Positions 22,586 through 31,439 of a stretch of DNA of 34,242 nucleotides are shown here, piece after piece. This DNA comes from an uncultured Desulfuromonadales bacterium (GTDB lineage Bacteria > Desulfobacterota > Desulfuromonadia > Desulfuromonadales > Geopsychrobacteraceae): assembly GCA_945787295.1 (NCBI GenBank), contig CALZHQ010000016.1, forward strand, positions 1 to 34,242, given 5' to 3'. The notes beneath the pieces were generated by a model. That model had not been told where the DNA came from and searched no databases. It was given only the letters and a program-made list of their open reading frames with translations. The stretch's first letter is position 1. Every line of letters begins with the position of its first letter. A program made the translations under genes and the position numbers.

Positions 22586-25500
22586 TTACTGCTGATAAAC
22601 TTCCAGTTCGTAAATTCCATAGCCGTTGATGCGCTCTCTGGAACAAACGACACGCACATAGCGGGCAGAGCGACTGCTGAAGCTAATTGTATCGGTCCCA
22701 CCGTTGCCACTCCTCGTATCAAGAACACGGGTCCAGCTGTAGTTGTTGGTCGAGACCTGAACTTCGTAGTTCTCGGCATATTCGCTGCTGTGCCACTTGA
22801 TGACTACCTTGTTGATGTTCTGGCTCTGACCGAGGTCGACCTTGAGCCATTCGTCGCCATAGCCTGCATCTACATACCAGTAGCTGCTGCCGTTGCCGTC
22901 AACAGCGTTGGAGGCCCGGTAGCTGGCACCATTATCACCGGATGCACTGGCGGTTGTGTTCAGCGCCAGGTTGCTGGATGGCGGTGGTGGGCTGTCAGGG
23001 CCTTGGTTCGCGGGTGGAGAGAAGCCCGGCACCATGTAGTTCTGGCCGTTTTTATTGATCGGGTACATATCAAAGTTCAGGGTCGGGTTGCTCCAATTCC
23101 AGCCCCCCTCATCGCCCTGGTCATCACCGTTCGGGGTAATGCCTTCGAGGAAAGTGCCCTCCTGAGACTGGCCGTTGTTGGTCCACTGCGACCAGAAGAT
23201 GGCGAAGCGGCCCTTACCGGTCTGCTTACCCATGTAAGTGGTCCGGGTGTAGCCGAGCGCTTGCGGCGGCTTGGCGTGGAACGGCGTTGTGTCGTGACAG
23301 GCGGCACAGGCGGCGTAGTTCTGGGGCGGACCACCCTTGTCGCTGTGCTTGGTGCCATGGCATTCTCGACAGGCGGCCTGGGCCGGGCGATCGACGGCCA
23401 GCGAGGTGTGGCAGTGGAAGCAGTCGCCGGTCTGCGCGAAGTTGGTCATATGGTGAGAGCTGTCGGCGTTCATATGGCAGGTTGAGCAGTTGCCGCCCAC
23501 CGCAAAGCTTTTGCCGACCGCGTAACTGACCAGTGCACCGTCGCTGTTGTGACAATTGAAGCAATCGTCATGGTTCAACGGATCGTTCGGGTCAACCAAC
23601 GGTGGTGGTGAGCTGTGGCAGTCGCCACACGTGGTGCCGTTGACGGTGACCAGCGAGGTATGACTTGGTGCCGGTGTATGGATCGATTTCCAGCTATCCA
23701 TGTGACAGGTCGCGCAGTTGCCACCGGCAGCAAAGGTCTTGCCGATTGCATGGCTGATCAGTGCGCCGCTCGTTGGGTTGTGGCAGCTGGAACAATCGAG
23801 ATGGGTATCAGTTCCCGGCAGGCCGGTATCAGCCAGCAGGCTGTCATCATGACAGCTGCCGCAACCGGTGCCGGTGACGGTCACCAGACTTGAATGGTCC
23901 GGTTCATTGCCAGGCATGTGAATCATATTCCAGACGGCACCGTGACAGGTGGTGCAGTCGCCACCGGTGGTGAAGTCCTTGCCGATCGCAATACCTTTGA
24001 GGTTACCATCGGTGTCGTGACAGCTACCGCAACCAAGGTGGGTATCGGCACCCGGCAAGCCGGCATCGGCCAGCAGGCTGTTGTCATGACAGCTCGCGCA
24101 ATCGGTTCCGGTGGTCTGAACCAGTGATGCATGGCTCGGCTCTGGCGTGTGGGTGGTTTCCCAGGTGTCCATGTGACAGATCGCGCAGTTGCCACCGGCA
24201 GCAAAGGTTTTGCCGATTGCATAGCTGATCAGCGCGCCGCTTGCTGAATTATGACAGCTGGAGCAAGCCAGGTGGGTATCGGTACCCGGCAGACCGGCGT
24301 CAGCCAACAGGCTGTCGTCATGACAGCTGCCGCAACCGGTGCCGGTGACGGTCACCAGATTTGAATGGTCCGGTTCACTTCCTGGAGTATGAATCATACC
24401 CCAATTTGCACCGTGACAGGTGGTGCAATCGCCACCGATCGTAAAGTCCTTGCCGATCGCAAGGCCCTTAAGCGCGCCATCGCTGTCATGACAGCTACCG
24501 CAACCGAGGTGGGTATCGGCACCCGGCATGCCGGCATCAGCCAACAGGCTGTCGTCATGGCACCCCGCACAGTCGGTGCCGGTGGTGGTCACCAGGGAGG
24601 CATGGCTCGGCTCCGGCGTGTGGGTGGTATACCAGCCATCCATGTGACAAGTAGAGCAGTCGCCGCCGGCGGCGAAGGTTTTGCCCATCGCCAGGCCGAC
24701 CAAAGCGCCGGAGATGGGATCATGGCAGGTTGAACAGGCATTATGTACCTTAGGATCGACGCCATCAATTAACGGCGGTGGCTCACTATGACAGGCGCCA
24801 CAACCAGTCGTGCCGATGGTCACCAGCGCCGAATGATCCGGAGCGGTGGTGTGGGTCGACTCCCAGGTGCCGGTGTGACAGGTCGTGCAGTCGCCCGGCG
24901 CTGACTTGCCAGCAGCAAAACTGACCAGGACGCCGTTGGATGCATGACAGGTGGTGCAGTCATTATGCACTTTGGGGTCAACCGGATCGACCAACGGTGG
25001 CGGTTCAGCATGACAGTCACCGCAGCCGGTCCCAACTGTCGTTACCAGGTTGCTATGATCAGGATCCTGATGCCCGGTGAAGAAATCAACACCATAGGGG
25101 ACATGGCAACTGATGCATTCGATCTGAGTGCCGGCGATGCCGTCATAAATCAGCGAGATGACTTCGGCTCTTGGGCTGAGGTGGCACAGCAGGCAGTCGT
25201 TCTGGTGGAGCGTATTGAACTCATCCTGATTAGCGCTGGCATGGCAGGTGGAACAGTTGGACGTGGTAACCATGTCTAAATGAGTATTGTTGTTTACTGT
25301 ATGACAAAGACTGCAGTTGCTGGTGTTGGTCAGAATATAATCAAAATGAATTTTGAATGGATCAGTTATGGGAACATGCTGGCTCACATGACATCCCGCA
25401 CAATCAACCGGAGTGCCAGTCGGCCCTTTGCCTGTATTGATCGTATTTATAACCTCGGGAACGAGACTGTTATGGCATCTCTGGCATTTCTCGAGTTCCG

Positions 25501-27382
25501 TGAAACCAAGGGTCGGGTGAGCGTGATAGTTCATGATGTAGGCGAAATCGGTGCCGGTAATTTTATCCGTATGGCAAGCGGCACAGTCTGCCGGCGCACC
25601 GAGATTATTATGCACCGCCGGACCGTCATGGGCGGCATGACAGTCGATACATTCTGCCTGACCGCTGTTGATGACATCCCTGACTTCAGATCTGGGGCTG
25701 TTATGGCAGGTGGCACAGTTATTACCGTGTATCACTTCGACAATCTGTGGGTCGCTGTGGGTATGGCAAGCGATACAGTCGGCAGATCCGGTAATAGTTG
25801 CACTGTGATCATGCTCACCATGCGGGGTCAATTCCTTGTCTGCGTGGCAATCCAGGCAATTGGTGGGATCAGCCCTGAGAGCAATAGTATCGATGACATC
25901 CTGCCGTGGACTGTTGTGGCAAGTGGCACAGGAGGTATCCCCGTTGGTCGGCACATTGTGCTCAACCCCTTCTATCTCATCCCAGGTCGACACGACGTGA
26001 CAGTTGCTGCAGAGCTGGCCCGGGGCTTCGTAAGAGAGATCGCCAAGCCCCACCTCGACAGTGTGTTCACCGTGAGCGGTATGGCAGTCGAGACAGGACA
26101 CCTGGGTGCCGCTCACTCCCTGCTCAATCGCCTGGCGAACTTTGGCTGCATTCACGCGGGTACCGGTGTAATTGTGGCAAAGCTCACAATTTGATTGGTG
26201 CAAAGCGTCAACATCTGCATCGTTGAGCAGGGTGCCGGTTCCCGGCGAGCCGGGAACCGAGGTGTCGCTGGTATGGCAGTCACCGCATGATGCGTCGATG
26301 ACCCGGTTGTTATGTGCGCTCGTTGTCTGATGCCCGGCCGCACGATTCTCGTGACAGGTGTCGCAGCTGATGTTCGGTGTCGCTGCCTGAACCTTCGGCC
26401 AGACCGTTTGGGTGCCCCATGGATGCAGGGGAGTATTCGGATCGTGACAGGATTCGCATTTGATGATCATACCGGCAACCATACCGTTACCGTCGCTCAG
26501 AACTGTCCGCCCATAGTGACCGGGGAGAATATTAGTGACCAATGGAGCGTGGCAGCCAGCGCAGGACACATCCGGCGAAGTCACCGCGGCATGGTGACCT
26601 GTCCAAAACTCAGGGCCACCAAATAGGCCGCCCCCTGGGCTGTTATGGCAGTTAGTACAGACTTCCCCTGCAAAGGTCAGGTCCGCGCCGTTGCAATCCT
26701 GATCGATTCCGTCGAAGGGGATGTCGAGAGCGCCCGGGTTGATGGTTACGTCCGCGTCATTACAGTCATCAGTATAAGCAGGATCACCGCAGGAACCGAT
26801 TGCGTAATAACCGTCCCCGTCGGCATCGGTCGGAAGCACGCCTTCATCGATCTGCCCGTCACAGTTGTTGTCAACACCGTCGCAGATTTCAGCGGCACCG
26901 GGATTGATGTTGGCATCGTTGTCATTGCAGTCAATAGGAAGGGGAGCGCACGAGCCGACATAGTAACCGTCAACATCGGCATCAAATGAACACTGGTCCG
27001 TCGATACGATATTGACACCACCGGCAAAGTTGGCCGCACCACCAGCGATAGTGAGGGTGCCGAAAATGCCGGTGGTCGACATCTTAGTCGCAAAAGAGCA
27101 GTCATAGCCGCCATCGAGAACAACGGTTCCACCGTCAAGGATCAAATCTTCGGTAAAGATGTCACCGGCAAGATGAAGCGTGAATTCGGCCAGCCCCAAA
27201 CCACCGCTGGCAACAGAATCACTGGCGTGATCATAAGCACCCTGGATGGAGGTCGGAGCGTAGGAAGAACCGACGATCTTTACAGGAGGATTGCATGCGG
27301 CCAGAGAATCGTCTTTGGCTGAGAAAATAAACAGCAATAAAAAACATGCTAAAGCGAGAAAGAACCTTCTGGGAATTGACAT
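22586..27382 (-). CDS. giant secreted multiheme cytochrome c (44 CxxCH) with MopE-like and F5/8 type C domains
   Basis: This 1598-residue exported protein starts with a signal peptide (hydrophobic core 7-21) ending near SLAAC; LAAC could be a lipobox, but two Asp residues just before it are atypical. Residues 30-130 are Gly-rich beta structure. Residues 131-235 are MopE-like metal-binding repeats (DCNDNDANINPG, CDGVDNNCDGQIDEG, DCNGADL). From residue 242 I count 44 CxxCH motifs: about 20 irregular, then seven tandem three-heme modules of about 78 residues, then three more. A linker with PPPP leads to a C-terminal discoidin (F5/8 type C) domain of about 130 residues (NLALNTTASASG, ASNAVDGNGSSYWYVD, YVRVVCSRERINGYGIYELEVY). 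It probably conducts electrons at or beyond the outer surface, with the discoidin domain binding sugar or mineral (inference). ATG 27382 has AGGG eight bases upstream. Confidence 0.95.
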   Translation of the reverse strand: MSIPRRFFLALACFLLLFIFSAKDDSLAACNPPVKIVGSSYAPTSIQGAYDHASDSVASGGLGLAEFTLHLAGDIFTEDLILDGGTVVLDGGYDCSFATKMSTTGIFGTLTIAGGAANFAGGVNIVSTDQCSFDADVDGYYVGSCAPLPIDCNDNDANINPGAAEICDGVDNNCDGQIDEGVLPTDADGDGYYAIGSCGDPAYTDDCNDADVTINPGALDIPFDGIDQDCNGADLTFAGEVCTNCHNSPGGGLFGGPEFWTGHHAAVTSPDVSCAGCHAPLVTNILPGHYGRTVLSDGNGMVAGMIIKCESCHDPNTPLHPWGTQTVWPKVQAATPNISCDTCHENRAAGHQTTSAHNNRVIDASCGDCHTSDTSVPGSPGTGTLLNDADVDALHQSNCELCHNYTGTRVNAAKVRQAIEQGVSGTQVSCLDCHTAHGEHTVEVGLGDLSYEAPGQLCSNCHVVSTWDEIEGVEHNVPTNGDTSCATCHNSPRQDVIDTIALRADPTNCLDCHADKELTPHGEHDHSATITGSADCIACHTHSDPQIVEVIHGNNCATCHNSPRSEVRDVINSGQAECIDCHAAHDGPAVHNNLGAPADCAACHTDKITGTDFAYIMNYHAHPTLGFTELEKCQRCHNSLVPEVINTINTGKGPTGTPVDCAGCHVSQHVPITDPFKIHFDYILTNTSNCSLCHTVNNNTHLDMVTTSNCSTCHASANQDEFNTLHQNDCLLCHLSPRAEVISLIYDGIAGTQIECISCHVPYGVDFFTGHQDPDHSNLVTTVGTGCGDCHAEPPPLVDPVDPKVHNDCTTCHASNGVLVSFAAGKSAPGDCTTCHTGTWESTHTTAPDHSALVTIGTTGCGACHSEPPPLIDGVDPKVHNACSTCHDPISGALVGLAMGKTFAAGGDCSTCHMDGWYTTHTPEPSHASLVTTTGTDCAGCHDDSLLADAGMPGADTHLGCGSCHDSDGALKGLAIGKDFTIGGDCTTCHGANWGMIHTPGSEPDHSNLVTVTGTGCGSCHDDSLLADAGLPGTDTHLACSSCHNSASGALISYAIGKTFAAGGNCAICHMDTWETTHTPEPSHASLVQTTGTDCASCHDNSLLADAGLPGADTHLGCGSCHDTDGNLKGIAIGKDFTTGGDCTTCHGAVWNMIHMPGNEPDHSSLVTVTGTGCGSCHDDSLLADTGLPGTDTHLDCSSCHNPTSGALISHAIGKTFAAGGNCATCHMDSWKSIHTPAPSHTSLVTVNGTTCGDCHSSPPPLVDPNDPLNHDDCFNCHNSDGALVSYAVGKSFAVGGNCSTCHMNADSSHHMTNFAQTGDCFHCHTSLAVDRPAQAACRECHGTKHSDKGGPPQNYAACAACHDTTPFHAKPPQALGYTRTTYMGKQTGKGRFAIFWSQWTNNGQSQEGTFLEGITPNGDDQGDEGGWNWSNPTLNFDMYPINKNGQNYMVPGFSPPANQGPDSPPPPSSNLALNTTASASGDNGASYRASNAVDGNGSSYWYVDAGYGDEWLKVDLGQSQNINKVVIKWHSSEYAENYEVQVSTNNYSWTRVLDTRSGNGGTDTISFSSRSARYVRVVCSRERINGYGIYELEVYQQ
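23474..25027 (-). repeat. seven tandem three-heme coding modules with a 471-base higher-order repeat
   Basis: Inside the cytochrome gene, motifs 21-41 fall into seven modules of three CxxCH each, about 78 residues apart. Two module subtypes alternate: one with GGNCxxCHMDxW-THTP, one with GGDCTTCHGAxW-MIH. Near-identical DNA recurs at a distance of exactly 471 bases (for example the block at 23841 and at 24312), equal to 157 codons or six hemes. This indicates recent expansion by pairwise duplication. The repeats are coding and in frame, not a CRISPR or mobile element. Confidence 0.9.
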
Positions 27383-27404
27383 GAGACCGCCCTTTTACTG
27401 AATA

Positions 27405-27410
27405 ATTATA
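27405..27410 (-). promoter_or_regulatory. possible -10 box for the cytochrome operon
   Basis: The minus strand shows TATAAT in TGTATATAAT, 22 bases before the ATG at 27382. No convincing -35 box was found, and the 5' leader would be very short, so this is tentative. Confidence 0.25.
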
Positions 27411-27594
27411 TACAGATAAACAGATTAAAATACATTCCAGCGACAACTGAAATCTGTTTTTAATGAGCAATTTCCGCACCAAAAGCTGCCTAACATATGA
27501 GGCAATAAGCCCCTCCACCGCCAGGCCAGCGAAATAACGTAACTTTCCTATTGATTATTTTTTATTTATCTTTAGGTTTTACTGCCTTCTCTCA

Positions 27595-27780
27595 GCTTCG
27601 GTGAAGCCTGGCCGGTCATATGGCCAGTCAGGGCTAGCCATATAGCCACCAAGGCGCCAAGAAAGCAAAAGTCAGGAATCGGGGTTTACTTGTTGCTCTT
27701 GGTGGCTTGGTGGCAATAGTCTTTGTTTTGGCTATGGGTACGAAATAGATCGGCAATCCGAAGTCCCTATATTCCTGACT
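27595..27780. repeat. structured intergenic region with nested inverted repeats
   Basis: The 471-base divergent gap between the cytochrome and DUF362 genes has no believable gene but holds several inverted repeats. They are GCTTC/GAAGC (27595-27607), CTGGCC/GGCCAG (27608-27627), CATATGGC/GCCATATA (27617-27644, one mismatch), an imperfect pair of about 22-24 bases rich in CCACCAAG/CTTGGTGG (27645-27668 with 27693-27714), and a perfect 10-base pair AGTCAGGAAT/ATTCCTGACT (27670-27679 with 27771-27780). The CCACCAAGGCGCCAAGAAAG type of sequence recurs between genes in many environmental bacteria. It may be a REP-like or non-autonomous element remnant. Confidence 0.55.
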
Positions 27781-27853
27781 GCACTCTTTTGAACCGGTTG
27801 CTCCGCTCATCAGCTGGTGATAGGCTGAAAATATCCATTTGCGATGAGGACAA

Positions 27854-28705
27854 ATGATGAGCAAAAATTGCCAGACCTATGAGTTCACCAGTTTTGCGGA
27901 AAGCTTGCCTGCGCTACTCGACAGCATCGGTGCCGCCGCTACTTTCGCCCAACAGGACAGGATTCTACTGAAGCCGAACCTGGTTAACACCTCTCCACCG
28001 CCGGTCACCTTGCCGCAGGCGGCCATGGAAGTGCTGGTCCGCTATATTCGCGATTGCAGTCAGGCCGAGTTGATCATCGCCGAAGGAACCGGCATGTCGG
28101 ATATTTCAACTGACGAGGTTTTTCGCTACCACGGCTATGATCAACTTGCGCAACGGTATGATCTGCGGCTGGTCGACTTAAATGAAGCAGAAAACACCAG
28201 CAGAAGCCATCCTGACTGCCGGATTTTCCCTGAGATATACCTGCCGAAACTGGCATTCGAAACCTTCATCGTCTCCTTTCCGGTCCTCAAAGCCCACAGC
28301 CTCGCGGATGTAACCCTGGCGATGAAAAACATGATGGGTTTCCCTTCTCATCGCTACTATCAGCAGGGCGGCCATTGGCGCAAATCAGCTTTCCATGCGC
28401 AGATGCATCGCGCTATCTTCGAGCTGAACCTTCACCGCAAACCGGATCTGTCGATCATCGATGCCAGTATCGGCCTGGCCGAATATCACCTCGGCGGACC
28501 GACCTGCACCCCCCCGGTCAACAAACTGGTTGCCGGCTTCGATCCGGTCGCAGTCGATGCCACAGGTGCAGAGCTGCTCGGTTTAGCCTGGCAGACGATC
28601 GAGTACATTCGCCTTGCTGATGGGGTTCTTGGCCAAGCGGCAACGGACCAATCCAAAATACAAAAAAAGCCTTTTTATCAGCCATCAGATTTGACAAGTC
28701 ACTGA
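27854..28705 (+). CDS. DUF362 domain-containing protein
   Basis: A 283-residue cytoplasmic protein with the DUF362 pattern: ILLKPNLVNTSPPPVTLPQ near the N-terminus, ELIIAEGTGM, VSFPVLKAHSLADVTLAMKNMMGF in the middle, and LVAGFDPVAVDATGAELLGL near the end. The role of DUF362 proteins is not established; larger members carry ferredoxin domains, which this one lacks (no CxxCxxC cluster). ATG 27854 is followed at once by a second ATG; GAGGA lies four bases before the first. It is divergent from the cytochrome operon and precedes the heme-sensing kinase by 48 bases on the same strand. Confidence 0.88.
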   Translation: MMSKNCQTYEFTSFAESLPALLDSIGAAATFAQQDRILLKPNLVNTSPPPVTLPQAAMEVLVRYIRDCSQAELIIAEGTGMSDISTDEVFRYHGYDQLAQRYDLRLVDLNEAENTSRSHPDCRIFPEIYLPKLAFETFIVSFPVLKAHSLADVTLAMKNMMGFPSHRYYQQGGHWRKSAFHAQMHRAIFELNLHRKPDLSIIDASIGLAEYHLGGPTCTPPVNKLVAGFDPVAVDATGAELLGLAWQTIEYIRLADGVLGQAATDQSKIQKKPFYQPSDLTSH

Positions 28706-28718
28706 TCTCAGGTAAAAG
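28691..28718 (+). promoter_or_regulatory. possible sigma-70 promoter of the hybrid kinase
   Basis: A consensus TTGACA overlaps the last codons of the DUF362 gene, with TAAAAG 16 bases further on, 36 bases before the ATG at 28754. Confidence 0.5.
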
Positions 28719-28753
28719 TTTAAAATACTCTCATCTCCCACCAAGAGGCCTAG

Positions 28754-31360
28754 ATGCCGAAACAGCGTCCGATGACAATGACACCCTGGATACTCTTCGC
28801 CACGCTCTGGACCGGGATGATTCTCTGTCTTTTGTTGGTCGGGCTGCACGAGTACAAAAAACGGATTCTTGATCATGCTGAAATTCTCGCGCAAGCCAGT
28901 TACGACAAAGACATTCTTTTCCGCAGCTGGGCCTCGGAGCACGGCGGAGTCTACGTTCCGATCACAGAGAAAACACTCCCCACACCCTACCTTGCAGACA
29001 TTGAAGAGCGAGATATCAGCACCCCTTCAGGCAAAAAACTGACCCTGCTCAATCCTGCCTACATGAATCGCCAAATATTTGAGCTGGCGCAAAAAAAATC
29101 AGGGATCCAGGCTCATATCACCAGCCTGAACCCTCTCCGTCCAGGAAATGCCGCTGACCCCTGGGAGACAAAGGGGCTGGAACTTTTCAACACCGGGCAC
29201 AAAAGCAAATTCACTGAACAAGCGGAGATTGCTGGCAAGCCGTTCCTGCGGACAATCTACCCGATGGTCACGGAAGAAAACTGTTTGAAGTGCCATGCAG
29301 ATCAAGGCTATCGGGTGGGTGACATCCGTGGCGGCATTAGTATTACCGTTCCCCTCACGCCCTACCTGGAAGCCTACAAAGAGGCGCGTTTCACCCTGAT
29401 CGTTACAACGAGCGCACTTTGGCTATTCGGCCTGGTCCTCCTCAGCTGGTCGAGCAAAACGATCCGCAGACAATTTGTCAGACTGGAACAGTCCCGCGCC
29501 AAGGCTGCCATTGCTGAGGCCCGCTATCATGACCTGTTTGACCATGCTGATTACGGCATCGCCATCATCGATCAGGAACAGGGTAGCATCATCGAAAACA
29601 ATCAAAGGTTGAGCGAACTGCTCGGCAAACCACAGGACGAATTGATAGGCGCCCCGCAGACTGTCCTCCCCGGAGTAGACGATCTGCAAACAACGATGAC
29701 CGGCAGAGAAATCGAGCTGCCCCAAGCGGACGGCGAAAGCATTTTTGTCGAAGCAAAAAAACGCCTGATCATGCTCGGAGGCAAACAGGCAGAAGAAATT
29801 CTCTTTTATGACCGGACCCAGGAAAAGCAGAGCGAAAAAACGATTCTGGCGGCAGCACAAAGGATCCGGGATATCTTCCATGCCGCACAGAATATCTCTT
29901 TCGTTATTGCCGCCGCGACCGAAGACGCACCCATTATCGAGTTCAGCCCTGGAGCGGAGCAGATCTTCGGCTATCGAAAAGATGAGGTTATCGGCAAACC
30001 GGTTGACATTCTGCACGCTCCGGATGCCGACATCCCGGAGATGCAGGGCCGCATGCGGTCCAACGAAATCGCCTTTTCCGGCCGGATCAATCTGATTCGC
30101 AAGTCGGGAGAAATCTTCCCGGCGCTGTTCACCCTCTACCCCCTATTCGATGAACACGAGCAACTGTATGGCGGCCTGGGGATCTCTATCGATATTTCTG
30201 ACTTGAAAGAACTGGAAGATCGCTTGGTTCAGACGCAGAAAATGGAAGCGATCGGCACTCTGGCCGGTGGTATTGCTCACGATTTCAACAATATCCTCAG
30301 TATCATTTTTGGTTATACGCAGTTGGCCGCCCGGCATGTCGACAGTGATTCCAAGGCTGTTAAGCATTTACAGACTATCGAGAATGCCGCAATTCGGGCC
30401 AAGGAACTGGTGGGACAAATCCTCACCTTCAGCCGTAAATCGAGCGAACAGAAACAGGTGATTTCCCTGCAGCCGATTATCAAGGAAGCGCTGAAAATGC
30501 TCCGCGCGACCCTGCCGAAGACGATTACCATCAAAAAAGAGATTGACCCGTCCGACAAAAAGATTTTCGCCGACCCGACCCAGATGCACCAGGTGATGAT
30601 GAACCTCTGCACCAACGCCTACCACGCGATGCGCGAGACCGGTGGCACCCTAAGCGTGGCGTTAAAAGATATTGTCGTTGATCGATCAATGGCCTTCAAA
30701 CACCCGGAGTTGACCGCGGATGAATATCTTCTGCTTGAAATCTGCGATACCGGGACAGGTATTGACGAAGACATCCTGCCGCGTATTTTCGACCCCTTCT
30801 TTACCACAAAAATCACCCAGGAAGGCACCGGTATGGGGCTGTCGGTGGTCCACGGCATTGTGCACAATCACGGAGGAGTCATTCTCGTAGAAACGGAAGC
30901 AGCAACCGGCAGCTGTTTCCAAATCTACCTCCCCATTGTGGAAGCGATCAACGAAAAACCGGAGGACCAGGAAGTGGTCAGGCCTCAGGGCGCGGAAAGG
31001 GTTTTGATAGTTGATGATGAACCGATGCTGGCCGCGCTGGGTCGTGATCTACTTAGTACCCTTGGCTATCAGATCAAAGTCGCGACCGACAGTCGTAAGG
31101 CTCTGGAAATATTCAAAACAGACCCTCAGGGTTTCGATCTGGTCATTACCGATCAGACCATGCCTTTTTTGACCGGCACCGAATTAACCAAAGAGCTGTT
31201 GGCGATCCGTTCCGATCTGCCGATCATCATCTGCACCGGCTTCAGCGACCTGATCAACAAAGATAACTTCGAAGATTTCGGCGCCCGCAAGCTGCTCAAT
31301 AAACCGTTGGAGAAATACCAGCTGGCGCGGGCAATTCGAGAGATTTTTGACGCACGCTGA
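28754..31360 (+). CDS. heme-sensing hybrid histidine kinase (Tll0287-like, PAS, PAS, HisKA, HATPase, receiver)
   Basis: The 868-residue membrane sensor has TM1 (about 11-31), a periplasmic Tll0287-like/DUF3365 domain (about 45-210) with a c-type heme motif CLKCH at 177-181, TM2 (about 213-232), a PAS domain (about 255-355), a second PAS (about 370-485), HisKA with His509 in GGIAHDFNN, a HATPase (N box MMNLCTNAYHAM, DTGTGID, GTGMGLSVVHG) and a C-terminal receiver (VLIVDDEP, phosphoacceptor Asp800 in LVITDQTMP, ICTGFSD, LLNKPL). It should autophosphorylate in response to redox state or a gas seen by the heme. AGAGG precedes the ATG. No cognate transcription regulator is adjacent. The sensor domain matches the one at 20092-20970. 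Confidence 0.95.
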   Translation: MPKQRPMTMTPWILFATLWTGMILCLLLVGLHEYKKRILDHAEILAQASYDKDILFRSWASEHGGVYVPITEKTLPTPYLADIEERDISTPSGKKLTLLNPAYMNRQIFELAQKKSGIQAHITSLNPLRPGNAADPWETKGLELFNTGHKSKFTEQAEIAGKPFLRTIYPMVTEENCLKCHADQGYRVGDIRGGISITVPLTPYLEAYKEARFTLIVTTSALWLFGLVLLSWSSKTIRRQFVRLEQSRAKAAIAEARYHDLFDHADYGIAIIDQEQGSIIENNQRLSELLGKPQDELIGAPQTVLPGVDDLQTTMTGREIELPQADGESIFVEAKKRLIMLGGKQAEEILFYDRTQEKQSEKTILAAAQRIRDIFHAAQNISFVIAAATEDAPIIEFSPGAEQIFGYRKDEVIGKPVDILHAPDADIPEMQGRMRSNEIAFSGRINLIRKSGEIFPALFTLYPLFDEHEQLYGGLGISIDISDLKELEDRLVQTQKMEAIGTLAGGIAHDFNNILSIIFGYTQLAARHVDSDSKAVKHLQTIENAAIRAKELVGQILTFSRKSSEQKQVISLQPIIKEALKMLRATLPKTITIKKEIDPSDKKIFADPTQMHQVMMNLCTNAYHAMRETGGTLSVALKDIVVDRSMAFKHPELTADEYLLLEICDTGTGIDEDILPRIFDPFFTTKITQEGTGMGLSVVHGIVHNHGGVILVETEAATGSCFQIYLPIVEAINEKPEDQEVVRPQGAERVLIVDDEPMLAALGRDLLSTLGYQIKVATDSRKALEIFKTDPQGFDLVITDQTMPFLTGTELTKELLAIRSDLPIIICTGFSDLINKDNFEDFGARKLLNKPLEKYQLARAIREIFDAR

Positions 31361-31377
31361 CAACGCTGGCCACCCAA

Positions 31378-31411
31378 AAAGAACAGGGCAGCCAAAGCCA
31401 CCCTGTTCTTT
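31378..31411. terminator. terminator-like hairpin between convergent kinase and lipoprotein genes
   Basis: An 11-bp perfect stem (AAAGAACAGGG with CCCTGTTCTTT) around a 12-base loop, with short A and T runs on both sides. It lies between the kinase stop and the minus-strand lipoprotein stop and may serve both. Confidence 0.6.
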
Positions 31412-31439
31412 CATCTCATATTTAAGCGCAAAAAAATTC

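Noticed and set aside
22439..23485. A 348-codon open frame on the plus strand opposite the end of the cytochrome gene
   Set aside because: It lies across the terminator, the small peptide gene and the cytochrome's discoidin and heme region, has no ribosome binding site and has a composition typical of an antisense frame.
23474..25027. Regular repeats that could suggest a CRISPR array or mobile-element repeats
   Set aside because: Units are about 235 bases and 471 bases long, in frame, and translate into heme-binding modules.
25280..26194. A 304-codon open frame on the plus strand opposite the irregular heme region
   Set aside because: It exists because Cys and His codons of the CxxCH motifs read as sense codons in the opposite frame. 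No recognisable domain or start signal.
27383..27600. A riboswitch (cyclic di-GMP type) upstream of the cytochrome
   Set aside because: A GCCT/AGGC hairpin is present, but the conserved core sequence of the GEMM class was not found on the minus strand.
27634..27864. A 76-codon minus-strand frame in the divergent region
   Set aside because: It runs through the inverted repeats, starts inside the DUF362 gene, lacks a ribosome binding site and has no protein-like pattern.
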